From assembly GCA_963830725.1 (NCBI GenBank), contig CAWHNO010000013.1, forward strand, positions 310,001 through 374,000: 64,000 nucleotides of DNA, written 5' to 3'. The stretch is from DASSUW01 sp963830725. Lineage in GTDB: Bacteria; Actinomycetota; Thermoleophilia; Solirubrobacterales; Solirubrobacteraceae. This document shows positions 9,236 through 17,113 of this stretch, in pieces; position 1 is the stretch's first letter; every line of letters begins with the position of its first letter. The translations under genes were made by a program, and so were the position numbers. A model generated the notes under the pieces. That model made no database searches, had not been told where the DNA came from, and was given only the letters and a program-made list of their open reading frames with translations.

Positions 9236-11206
9236 AGCCGCTCGGCAAGTCGCTCGGCGCGCCCGCACTGTTCGGGATCGTCCAGGGCTTCGTCGCCGCC
9301 TCGGTCTACTTCGCCGTCGGCCTCGTGGCCCAGCGCGCGCTCGGCTTCACGTGGATCGTGTTCATGGCCGGCGGGCTGCTGTTCGCGCTGGTGGTGGTCT
9401 CCTACGTGGAGGGGGCATCGCTGCATCAGGAGCGCGGCGGCGCGACGGTGATCGCGCGCTTCGCCTTCAACGAGCTGGTCAGCTTCGTGGCCGGCTGGGC
9501 GATCTGTCTCGACTACCTGATCCTGATCGCGATCTGCGCCTTCGCGACGACCGACTACGCGGCCGTGTTCGTGCCGGAGCTGGAGTCCGGCGCGCCGGAG
9601 TTCCTGCTCGCGGCGGCGCTCGTCCTCTTCGTGACGTACTGGAACGCGCGCGGCTCGGACGCGCCGCGCTACCACCGCGCCGTGTTCATCGTGCTGGGCG
9701 ACCTCGCCCTCCAGGTGCTGATCGTCGCCTTCGGGCTCGTGCTGCTGTTCGAGCCCGAGGTGCTGACCGACCCGTCGTCGATCGCCGGGACGCCGTCGGC
9801 CGAGGATCTCCTGTTCGCCTTCCCACTCGTGGTCGTCGCCTTCAGCGGGCTCGACGCGTCATCGGGCCTCTCCGGCCAGGTGGCGATCGGCCGGCGCGGG
9901 CTGCGGCGGCTGATCTCGGTGCGACTGCTGGCCGCGCTCGTGCCCTACGTCGGGATCGCGCTCGTGGCCTCCGCCACGCTGCCGGTCGAGCGAAGCGGCG
10001 AGGGCGGCCCAGCCGGCTGGATCGAGGCGCCGATGCTGGGGATCGTGGCCGACTTCTCCCAGGCGTGGCTGCGAGACGGCCTGCGCTACGTCGTCGCCGT
10101 GTCGGCGATCGCGATCCTCGCCGCCGCCTGCAACGCGGCCATGCTCGGCGTGTCGCGGCTCGGGTATTCGCTCGCGCTCAACCGTCAGATCCCGTCGCGG
10201 ATCGGCTACCTGCATCCGGCGACCTCGACGCCGGTGGTCATCATCGGCATCGGCGCGCTGGTCGCCACGCTGCTGCTGCTCACCGCCGACCTCGAGTTCC
10301 TGCTCGCGACCTCGGCCTTCGGCGCCACCGCGGCGTTCACGATCGTCTGCGTGTCGGTCTGCCGGCTGCGCTGGAAGGAGCCCGACCGCGACCGGCCCTA
10401 CCGGATGCCGTTCAACGTCCGGGTGGCGGGCGCCGTACCTGCCCCTGCCCGCCGCGCTCGGCACGCTGCTGTCGGGCGCCGCCTTCGTGGCGCTGCTCGC
10501 CTACCACGAGCGCGCCCGTTGGGTCGGGCTCGGCTGGATGGCGTTCGGCGTGCTCGTCTACGTCTACTACCGCCTGTCCGCGGACAAGCCGCTGCTGAAG
10601 CGGATCTCGGTGCCCGAGGCGGTGTTGACGCGCAAGCGGGCCGAGGCCGAGTACGGCTCGATCCTGGTGCCGATCCTGGGCTCGGAGCTCGACGACGACA
10701 TCGTCCAGACGGCGGGCCGGCTGGCCTCGGAGGAGGACGAGGACCTCGGTGACGGCGGCGCGGTGATCGAGGCGCTGTGGATCTTCGAGGTCCCGCTCAC
10801 GCTGCCGCTCGACACGAGCGTGCCGGATGCCGAGCTCAAGCGCGCGCGGGCGGCGCTGGCGCGGGCGAAAGCGGTGGGGGAGGAGTACGAGGGCGTCGAG
10901 GTGGCGACCGCGGTCGTGCGCGCCCGCAGCGCCGGGGAGGCGATCGTGCGCGAGGCGAAGCGTCGCGGCGTGGAGGCGATCGTGCTGGCCGCCGAGGAGC
11001 CGGCGCGGACGCGCGGCGGCGTGCTGCTCGGAGGCAAGCAGGGGCTCCGCGACACCTTCGTCGGGGAGACCACGCGCTACGTGATCAACAAGGCCGGCTG
11101 CCGCGTCGTCCTGACCGCCCCGCCCGCTGCCGGCCAGGATCCGACGCGGGTCGCCGACGTGCCGCTCGAGGCTCCGGTCGGCCACGCGCCGGTGCCCGAC
11201 CGCTAG
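9232..11206 (+). CDS. APC-family permease with C-terminal Usp domain (KimA-like), one frameshift
   Basis: An amino acid-polyamine-cation superfamily transporter fused to a cytosolic universal-stress-type domain. Residues 1-400 carry about 12 helices (LFGIVQGFVAASVYFAVG, AFSGLDASSGLSGQVAIGRR, NRQIPSRIGYLHP). The frame breaks near 10428-10434, after MPFNVRVAG, and resumes one base later with YLPLPAALGTLLSGAAF. The corrected protein is about 657 residues. The soluble tail (from ~460) contains YGSILVPILGSELDDDIVQ, EAIVREAKRRGVEAIVLAAE and GETTRYVINKAGCRVVLTAP, which is Usp-like. APC plus Usp is the layout of the K+ importer KimA. Two RCK proteins follow directly, so K+ uptake is a reasonable guess, not a proof. 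Confidence 0.85.
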
Positions 11207-11259
11207 TACAGGCGGGCGGGCCCGCCGGCATGCGTCGTACTTTCGGCCGCCTGTACTAG
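11203..11259. promoter_or_regulatory. 13-bp perfect inverted repeat between permease and RCK genes
   Basis: CTAGTACAGGCGG (11203-11215) is repeated exactly in inverted orientation as CCGCCTGTACTAG (11247-11259), separated by 31 bp. The left arm includes the permease TAG stop. The right arm ends 10 bp before the ATG of the first RCK gene, so a large stem or a two-site operator would control that gene. The hexamer TACTAG in the right arm could also serve as a -10 element. Confidence 0.6.
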
Positions 11260-11269
11260 GCTGCGGCGC

Positions 11270-11696
11270 ATGTTCGTCCTCGTGGTCGGAGCGGGCCGGG
11301 TCGGCTCCTCGGTGGCGACCTCGGCGCTGCGCGCCGGGCACACCGTGTCCGTGCTCGACGAGGATCCGCTCTCGCACGAGCGGCTCGACGTGGAGCTGGG
11401 CCAGTCGTGGGAGGAGGCCGGCGGGCGGTTCACGATCGGCACGGCGCTCGAGCTCGACGCCCTGGTGGAGGCCGGCATCGACGGAGGCCGAGGTCTTCAT
11501 CGCCTCCACGAACGGCGACAACACGAACCTCGTCGTCTCCCAGATCGCGCAGCGCCGCTTCGAGGTCGACCGGGTGATCGCGCGCGTGCTCGACCCCCGC
11601 CGCGCCGCCTGGTACTCCGAGCAGGGCGTCCAGACCATCTGCCCGACCCAGATCGCGATCGAGCAGCTCGAGCAGGCGGCCTTGTCCGAGGCGTGA
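11270..11696 (+). CDS. TrkA-type RCK N-domain protein, one frameshift
   Basis: A NAD-binding regulator of K+ channels and transporters. It starts MFVLVVGAGRVGSSVATSAL, with the Rossmann GxGxxG and the acidic end of beta-2 at VLDEDPLSHERL. The frame changes by one extra base near 11482, after LVEAGI. It resumes as EAEVFIASTNGDNTNLVVSQ and RRFEVDRVIARVLDPRRAAW to a TGA at 11696. The corrected product is about 141 residues, an RCK_N domain without RCK_C. The TGA overlaps the ATG of the second RCK gene. This pairing of two RCK proteins is common for Trk/Ktr-type systems. Confidence 0.85.
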
Positions 11697-12376
11697 TGGC
11701 CGGCCTGTACGTGATCATCGCGGGGGCGGGCAAGGTCGGCTGGAACCTCGCCCGCGAGCTGATCGAGAAGGGGCACGAGGTGACGGTGCTCGAGCAGGAC
11801 CGGCGCCGCTACCTGACCGTCGAGCAGGAGCTCGAGCACGCCGTCCAGTACGGCGACGCCACCGAGCTGTGGGTGCTCGAGCGCGCGGGCATCCAGCGCG
11901 CCGACCTCGTGGTGGCGGTCACCGGAGACGACGAGGACAACCTGCTGATCTGCCAGGTCGCCAAGGAGAAGTACCTCTGCGAGCGGATCATCGCCCGCGT
12001 CAACAACCCGCGGAACCTCGAGCACTTCAAGCTCATGGGGATCCAGCCCGCGGTGAGCGCCACCGACCTCATCCTGCGCCTGATCGAGCACGAGGTGCCG
12101 CGCTACGGGCTCGTGCACCTGCTCGACCTGCCCGAGGAGCGGCTGGAGATCATCGAGCTGGTGGTCGCCGACGGCGCGCCCGCCGCCGGCCGCCGCGTGG
12201 CCGAGGTCGCGCTGCCCGACGGCGCGCTGGTGATCTCGGTGCTGCGCGACGGCAGCGGGTTCGTGCCGAAGGCGGACACGGTGGTCGAGGCCGGCGACGA
12301 GGTGCTCGTGGTGCTGGACCCCGGGCTCGAGCAGGACATCACGCGCGAGTTCGTGGGCGACAACGGCGGTGGCTGA
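11696..12376 (+). CDS. TrkA-type RCK_N/RCK_C potassium transport regulator
   Basis: 226 residues, intact. The N-terminal half is a Rossmann RCK_N domain (MAGLYVIIAGAGKVGWNLA, VTVLEQDRRRYL, VQYGDATELWVLERAGI, DLVVAVTGDDEDNLLICQVA, RIIARVNNPRNLEHFKLMGI). From about residue 150 the RCK_C fold follows (IIELVVADGAPAAGRRVAEV, LPDGALVISVLRDG, DEVLVVLDPG). It binds nucleotide and gates a partner K+ permease at the membrane. It begins in the stop codon of the first RCK gene and ends inside the start of the next reading frame. Confidence 0.93.
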   Translation: MAGLYVIIAGAGKVGWNLARELIEKGHEVTVLEQDRRRYLTVEQELEHAVQYGDATELWVLERAGIQRADLVVAVTGDDEDNLLICQVAKEKYLCERIIARVNNPRNLEHFKLMGIQPAVSATDLILRLIEHEVPRYGLVHLLDLPEERLEIIELVVADGAPAAGRRVAEVALPDGALVISVLRDGSGFVPKADTVVEAGDEVLVVLDPGLEQDITREFVGDNGGG

Positions 12377-13544
12377 CGCCGACGTCCTGATCGTCGGCGC
12401 CGGCGCCGCGGGCGCCGCCTGCGCCGAGGCCCTGCGCTCGGGTGGCTTCTCGGGCTCGGTGGTGCTCGCGGGGCGCGACGTCGAGCCGCCGTACGAGCGG
12501 CCGTTCTGCTCGAAGGACTACCTCCGCGGCGACGTCTCGCGCGAGCAGACCTACCTCGACCTGCCGGACGGGCTCGACCTGCGGATCCGGACTTCGGTGA
12601 TGAAGCTCGACACCGAGGCGCGGACGGCGAAGCTGCCCGGCGAGGAGCTCTCGTTCGGCCACGCGGTGCTGGCCACGGGCGCGAACGTGCGGCGGCTGCG
12701 CGTGGACGGCGCCGACCTCGAAGGCATCCACTACCTGCGCGCTCTGGGGAACGCCGACGCCATCCGGGCCGACGCCGCGGAGGCCGCGAACGTCGTGCTC
12801 GTCGGCGGCTCCTACATCGCATGCGAGGTGGCCGCCTCGCTGACGTCGCAGGGCAAGAAGTGCACGCTGGTGATGCAGGAGGAGGGGCCGCTGTCGCTCG
12901 GCTTCGGGCGCACGGCGAGCGAGTTCTTCGCGGGCGTGCTGCGCTCGCATGGCATCGAGTGGGTGGCGGGTGACGCGCTCGGGCGGTTCGAGGGGGACGG
13001 CCGCGTGCAGCGCGTGGTCACGGAGTCGGGCCGCTCGCTGGAGGCCGACCTCGTGGTCATGGGCACGGGCGCCGTGCCCGACGTGATGCTCGCGCGGTCG
13101 GCCGGGCTCGAGCTCGGCGAGACGGGCGGGATCGCGTGCTCGTCGGTGCTCGAGACCTCGGCTTCGAACGTGTGGGCGGCCGGCGACGCGTGCGAGTACG
13201 ACTCCGTGGTCCACGGGCGCCGCCTGCGGATCGAGCACTGGGAGGTCGCGCGTGCCCAGGGCGCCTTCGTCGCGGCGGCCATCATGGGGTCGGGCGAGCC
13301 GTTCGCGGAGATCCCCTACTTCTGGTCGGACCTGGCCGACTGGTGCACGTTCGAGTACGTCGGGCCGGCTGCTCAGTGGGACGACGAGGTGGTCCGCGGG
13401 TCGGTCGAGGACGGCTCGTTCACGATCTTCTACCTCGACGGCGGGCGGGTCGCGGCAGCCCTGACCGTGGGGCGGTCCGATGACCTGGACCGCGCGCGGG
13501 CGTTGATGGCCTCCGGGGAGGTCGTGGGCGCGGACGAGCTCTGA
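12369..13544 (+). CDS. FAD-dependent pyridine nucleotide-disulfide oxidoreductase (ferredoxin/rubredoxin reductase-like)
   Basis: 391 residues. FAD-binding ADVLIVGAGAAGAACAEALR lies at the N-terminus. A second dinucleotide fold (NVVLVGGSYIACEVAASL) at about residue 140 binds NAD(P)H, with ATGANVRRLRV before it. The FAD-contacting SNVWAAGDACEY lies near residue 265. There is no CxxxxC redox pair near the FAD, so it belongs with ferredoxin/rubredoxin/putidaredoxin reductases rather than with disulfide reductases. The GTG start overlaps the end of the RCK gene by 8 bp. The electron acceptor is unknown, and no ferredoxin gene is adjacent. Confidence 0.9.
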   Translation: MADADVLIVGAGAAGAACAEALRSGGFSGSVVLAGRDVEPPYERPFCSKDYLRGDVSREQTYLDLPDGLDLRIRTSVMKLDTEARTAKLPGEELSFGHAVLATGANVRRLRVDGADLEGIHYLRALGNADAIRADAAEAANVVLVGGSYIACEVAASLTSQGKKCTLVMQEEGPLSLGFGRTASEFFAGVLRSHGIEWVAGDALGRFEGDGRVQRVVTESGRSLEADLVVMGTGAVPDVMLARSAGLELGETGGIACSSVLETSASNVWAAGDACEYDSVVHGRRLRIEHWEVARAQGAFVAAAIMGSGEPFAEIPYFWSDLADWCTFEYVGPAAQWDDEVVRGSVEDGSFTIFYLDGGRVAAALTVGRSDDLDRARALMASGEVVGADEL

Positions 13545-13546
13545 GG

Positions 13547-13750
13547 GCGCTGAACTTCGGCATCGAGGGAGGCGGGTCCGACCGCCCCGCGGGCGCCCGT
13601 TGATGGGTTTGTTCCCGCTCAGGGAACAAACCCGATCAATCGGCAGCCGATTGTCGACTTTGTCCGGCTCAGGCTGACAAACCCATCAATCGGCAGGGCG
13701 AGCGGCCGATTCCCCGCTTCCCCTACCCAGCGCAGTTGAAGTTCGCCGGC
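13547..13750. repeat. dispersed palindromic element, copy 1
   Basis: Non-coding. It contains a perfect hairpin GGGTTTGTTCCC/GGGAACAAACCC (around 13606-13633) and a second stem ACTTTGTC/GACAAA with the spacer CGGCTCAGGCT, each next to the phrase ATCAATCGGCAG. The right border is CTACCCAGCGCAGTTGAAGT. All these modules recur in inverted orientation in the 50.41-50.65 kb gap, which has proper terminal inverted repeats. Here the left border (GAACTTCGGC near 13552) is degenerate. The remainder of 13545-13787 shows no gene. Confidence 0.75.
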
Positions 13751-13787
13751 GCGCGTTACAGGCTCGCGGTCTTCGGCAAGCCGCAAC

Positions 13788-14498
13788 TCAGCGCTGCGCC
13801 TGCGGCGGCTGCCCGCGCAGCAGCCAGCCACCGTCGGGCCGCCGCTCGATGTCGCCGCGCGCCATGAGCTGGCCCAGCGCGGTGGTGACCGACGGCCGGC
13901 GCGCGCCGACCATCCCGGCAAGAGTCCGGTGCGGGAGCCGCAGGCTCACGAGGACGCCGCCGGGCACGACCCGGCCCCAGCGCTCCGCCAGGCACCACAG
14001 CAGCGCCAGCAGGCGGTCGTCGACGCGCGTGAGATGACCGATCGCCTGCATGATCACCAGCCGCTCGGCGCGCCGGGCGGCGCGCTCGACCAGCGAGGCG
14101 AAGATCTCCGGCCACTGCGCGGCGCGGACCGCCAGAGCGTGGTCGATCACCGCGACCCGGGCGTTGGTCAGGGCGCTCCAGCGCACGCTGCGCGGCAGCA
14201 GCACCTCGGCGTCGCGGTCCTCCCATGCCCGGAGCAGGTCACCCGGGCCGAGCAGCTCGGCCGACGGGTGATCGCTCACCGTGGCCTCGCGCACCAGCAG
14301 CCCTTCGAGCACGAGCAGCCCGATCGGCTGGCTGCCCTCGGTCAGCGCGCGCCCCGGCCGCCAGGAGCCGCGGGGGATGCTCACCGCACGCACGTGCAGC
14401 CGCTGCGAGACCTCGCGCACGCGGCGTGGATCGAGGCCCCGGGCGAGCTCCGGGTCCGCCTCGAGCAGTTGTATCGTCCCGCTCCCGCCTTCAGGCAT
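13788..14498 (-). CDS. Crp/Fnr-family transcriptional regulator
   Basis: 236 residues from ATG 14498, which is preceded by GAGAGG at a good distance. Residues ~10-120 form the cyclic-nucleotide-binding-type beta barrel (LDPRRVREVSQRLHVRAVSI, GLLVLEGLLVREA, LGPGDLLRAWEDRD). A long dimerisation helix follows. The C-terminal winged helix has HLTRVDDRLLALLWCLAERW and the recognition helix LPHRTLAGMVGARRPSVTTA. Several barrel residues that contact cAMP in Crp are not recognisable, so the effector is unknown. A product of 200-240 residues is typical. It is divergent from the tRNA-Gln/FKBP unit. Confidence 0.88.
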   Translation of the reverse strand: MPEGGSGTIQLLEADPELARGLDPRRVREVSQRLHVRAVSIPRGSWRPGRALTEGSQPIGLLVLEGLLVREATVSDHPSAELLGPGDLLRAWEDRDAEVLLPRSVRWSALTNARVAVIDHALAVRAAQWPEIFASLVERAARRAERLVIMQAIGHLTRVDDRLLALLWCLAERWGRVVPGGVLVSLRLPHRTLAGMVGARRPSVTTALGQLMARGDIERRPDGGWLLRGQPPQAQR

Positions 14499-14600
14499 AC
14501 GTCCTCTCGGTCCCGATGGCCCCCTGCCGGGAGGCCGCATCTACGAAAAGGTAGCGCGTCAGACGGCGAACCGAAGCCGGTCCTGGGGCGGCCGCCCTCC

Positions 14601-14606
14601 TATACT
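14601..14606 (+). promoter_or_regulatory. probable -10 element of the tRNA-Gln promoter
   Basis: TATACT lies 14 bp upstream of the mature tRNA 5' end, a suitable -10 position. The matching -35 region around 14578-14583 (CGGTCC) is poor, so the call rests on the -10 alone. Confidence 0.4.
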
Positions 14607-14620
14607 GGGGCCGCCTCATT

Positions 14621-14690
14621 GCGGGGTGGTGTAATTGGCAGCACGCCAGATTCTGGCTCTGGTAGTTGGGGTTCGAGTCCCTGCCCCGCA
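14621..14690 (+). tRNA. tRNA-Gln (anticodon CTG)
   Basis: The acceptor stem GCGGGG pairs with CCCCGC (14684-14689) and the discriminator is A at 14690. The D-loop region is TGTAATTGGCAGCACG. The anticodon arm CCAGA-TTCTGGC-TCTGG presents CTG. The T-arm GGGTTCGAGTCCC is canonical. CCA is not encoded. The next reading frame begins only 13 bp downstream, so tRNA and lipoprotein may share a transcript that is processed. Confidence 0.95.
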
Positions 14691-14703
14691 GCTCCTGCCT
14701 GCC

Positions 14704-15258
14704 ATGCGCTCGAAGCTGATCACTCTCGCTCTCGCCGTCGTCCTGTCCGCGGGGATCGCCGCCTGCGGCGAGGACGACGAGCCGTCCTCCGGCAGCGGCT
14801 CCGAGTCGGCCGCGACGCCGACGCCGACGCCGACCGAGACCGCGTCCGAGGAGGGCGTGGAGGCGCTCGTCCAGGGCATCTCGAAGGACACCAAGTCCAA
14901 GCCGGAGATCCCGGCCCCGCAGGGCGACCCGCCGCCCGAGCTGGTGATCCGCGACATCGTGAAAGGCAAGGGCCCGGAGGCGAAGGCGGGCGACGAGATG
15001 AGCATGCAGTACGTCGGCAACTCGTGGTCCACCGGCCAGCAGTTCGACGCCTCGTGGGACCGCGGCGCGCAGCCGTTCACGTTCCAGCTCGGCGCCGGGA
15101 TGGTCATCCCCGGCTGGGACCAGGGGCTGGTCGGCATGAAGAAGGGCGGCCGCCGGCTGCTCATCATCCCGCCCGACATGGGCTACGGCCCCCAGGGCAC
15201 CCCCGACGGCTCGATCGCGCCGAACGAGACGCTGATCTTCGTCGTCGACCGCATCTGA
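14704..15258 (+). CDS. FKBP-type peptidyl-prolyl isomerase lipoprotein
   Basis: 184 residues. A lipoprotein signal peptide (KLITLALAVVLSAGIAAC, lipobox IAAC) is followed by an acidic, Ser/Thr/Pro-rich linker to about residue 75. The FKBP domain is complete: VGNSWSTGQQFDASWDRG, PFTFQLGAGMVIPGWDQGLV, GMKKGGRRLLIIPPDMGYG and the strand NETLIFVVDRI. It should act outside the membrane in protein folding. The ATG at 14704 is preferred because the frame upstream runs through the tRNA. Confidence 0.93.
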   Translation: MRSKLITLALAVVLSAGIAACGEDDEPSSGSGSESAATPTPTPTETASEEGVEALVQGISKDTKSKPEIPAPQGDPPPELVIRDIVKGKGPEAKAGDEMSMQYVGNSWSTGQQFDASWDRGAQPFTFQLGAGMVIPGWDQGLVGMKKGGRRLLIIPPDMGYGPQGTPDGSIAPNETLIFVVDRI

Positions 15259-15289
15259 GCGGCCGCCGATCCGTCGCGGCTGCCGGGCC

Positions 15290-17113
15290 CTACGCCGCCG
15301 CCTGCTCTGCCCAGTCGCGGTACAGCCGCCAGTAGGCGCCCTCGGCGGCCAGCAGCTCGTCGTGCGTGCCCTGCTCGACGATCCGGCCGTGATCGAGCAC
15401 GACGATCCGGCCGGCGGTGCGGATGGTCGAGAGGCGGTGGGCGATGACGATCGCCGTACGGCCCGCCAGCAGGCGGCGCAGGCCGGCCTCGATCAGGCCC
15501 TCGGTGTGGATGTCGACGTTCGCGGTCGCCTCGTCGAGCACGAGGATGCGCGGGTCGGCGATCAGCGCGCGGGCGAAGGCGACGAGCTGGCGCTGGCCGG
15601 CCGAGAGCTGGATGCCGCGCTCGCCGATCTGCGCGTCGTAGCCGTGCTCGAGCCCGCTGATGAACGCGTGCGCGTGGACGGCGCGGGCGGCGGCCTCGAC
15701 GTCCTCGGGCCTCGCGTCCGGCCGCCCGAAGGCGATGTTCTCGCCGATCGTGCCGCTGAACAGGAACGCCTCCTGCGGCACCACGCCCATCTGTGAGCGC
15801 AGCGAGCGCACGGCGACGTCGCGCAGGTCGTGGCCGTCGACCAGCACGCGGCCCGCGGTCGGGTCGTAGAACCGCGCCACCAGCTTCGCGAACGTCGACT
15901 TGCCGGCGCCCGTGGCGCCCACCAGCGCCACCGTCTGCCCGGGCGGGACGTGCAGGTCGATGTCGGTCAGAGCATCGCCGGAGCCGTAGGAGAACGTCAC
16001 GTCCTCGAAGGCGATCTCGCCGCGGATGCGGTCGAGCTGCACGGCGTCCGGCCGGTCGCGCAGCTCGGGCTCCTCGTCGAGCAGCTCGAAGATCTTGTCG
16101 AGCGCGGCCATCCCCGCCTGGTAGGTGGTGTAGAACTGCGACAGCGACTGGATCGGGTCGAAGAAGTTGTTCAGCGCCGCCAGGAACGCGACCAGCACGC
16201 CGATCGTGACGTCGCCGTCGATCGCCTGCAGCCCGCCGTAGAGGAGGATGCCCGCGGTCGCGAAGGCCGACAGGAGCTCGACCGCCGGGAAGTACGACGC
16301 GTTCAGGTAGACCGTCTTCATGTTCGCTTCGTAGTTCTCCTCGTTGAGCTCGTCGAAGCGCTCGAGATGGCGCGGCTCCTGCGCGAACGTGCGCACGACG
16401 CGGATGCCGGACAGCGACTCCTGCAGGTAGGCCGTGATGGCGGCGACCTTCTCGCGCGTGGCGCGGTAGGCGTTGGCCGAGACGATGCGGAAGGCGAGCG
16501 AGCCGAGCGCGAGCACGGGGAAGACGAGGAAGGTCAGCAGCGCCAGCTCGAGGTCGAGCACGAGCAGGATCACCGCCGTGCCGAGCAGCATCAGCGTCGA
16601 GCCGAACAGCGTCACCACGCCGTCGGAGACGAGCTGGTCGAGCGCCTGCACGTCGTTGGTCAGGCGCGAGATCAGCACGCCGGCCTGGCGGCGCGAGTAG
16701 AAGCCGACCGACAGCGTCTGCAGGTGGGCGAAGAGCTGGATCCGCAGGTCCTGCAGGACCCGCTGACCGACCCAGCCGACGAGGTAGGTCTGCACGTAGC
16801 TGGCGGCCCAGTAGACCAGCGCGCTGACCAGGAAGGCGACGACGACCCACGTCAGCGTCGACAGGTCGCCGGGCACGATGCCCTCGTCGACCGCGAGCTT
16901 GGCGAGCGGCGGTGGCGCGAGGGCGGCGGCGGTGGCCGCGAGCAGCGCCGCGAACATCAGCAGCACGCGGCCGCGGTACGGCCGCAGCAGCACGAGCAGC
17001 CCGCGCAGCTTGCGCCCGCGGCCGCCGGTGGCGCGCCAGCGGCGGACGATCTCGTCGCGCCGCGACGCGCCGCGCCGCGGGCCGGCGGCGCCTGGGTCGT
17101 GCGGCGCGGTCAC
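15290..17113 (-). CDS. ABC exporter half-transporter, downstream subunit
   Basis: 607 residues. An N-terminal six-helix ABC exporter domain (RGRVLLMFAALLAATAAALA, RRQAGVLISRLTNDVQALDQ) is followed by an ATPase with Walker A GATGAGKST, Q-loop PQEAFLFSG, signature LSAGQ in place of LSGGQ, Walker B ILVLDEATANVD (catalytic Glu present) and switch IVIAHRLSTI. The GTG start overlaps the stop of the upstream subunit gene (GTGA). It forms a heterodimer with that protein. The substrate of the exporter (lipid, drug or peptide) is not indicated. Confidence 0.94.
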   Translation of the reverse strand: MTAPHDPGAAGPRRGASRRDEIVRRWRATGGRGRKLRGLLVLLRPYRGRVLLMFAALLAATAAALAPPPLAKLAVDEGIVPGDLSTLTWVVVAFLVSALVYWAASYVQTYLVGWVGQRVLQDLRIQLFAHLQTLSVGFYSRRQAGVLISRLTNDVQALDQLVSDGVVTLFGSTLMLLGTAVILLVLDLELALLTFLVFPVLALGSLAFRIVSANAYRATREKVAAITAYLQESLSGIRVVRTFAQEPRHLERFDELNEENYEANMKTVYLNASYFPAVELLSAFATAGILLYGGLQAIDGDVTIGVLVAFLAALNNFFDPIQSLSQFYTTYQAGMAALDKIFELLDEEPELRDRPDAVQLDRIRGEIAFEDVTFSYGSGDALTDIDLHVPPGQTVALVGATGAGKSTFAKLVARFYDPTAGRVLVDGHDLRDVAVRSLRSQMGVVPQEAFLFSGTIGENIAFGRPDARPEDVEAAARAVHAHAFISGLEHGYDAQIGERGIQLSAGQRQLVAFARALIADPRILVLDEATANVDIHTEGLIEAGLRRLLAGRTAIVIAHRLSTIRTAGRIVVLDHGRIVEQGTHDELLAAEGAYWRLYRDWAEQAAA

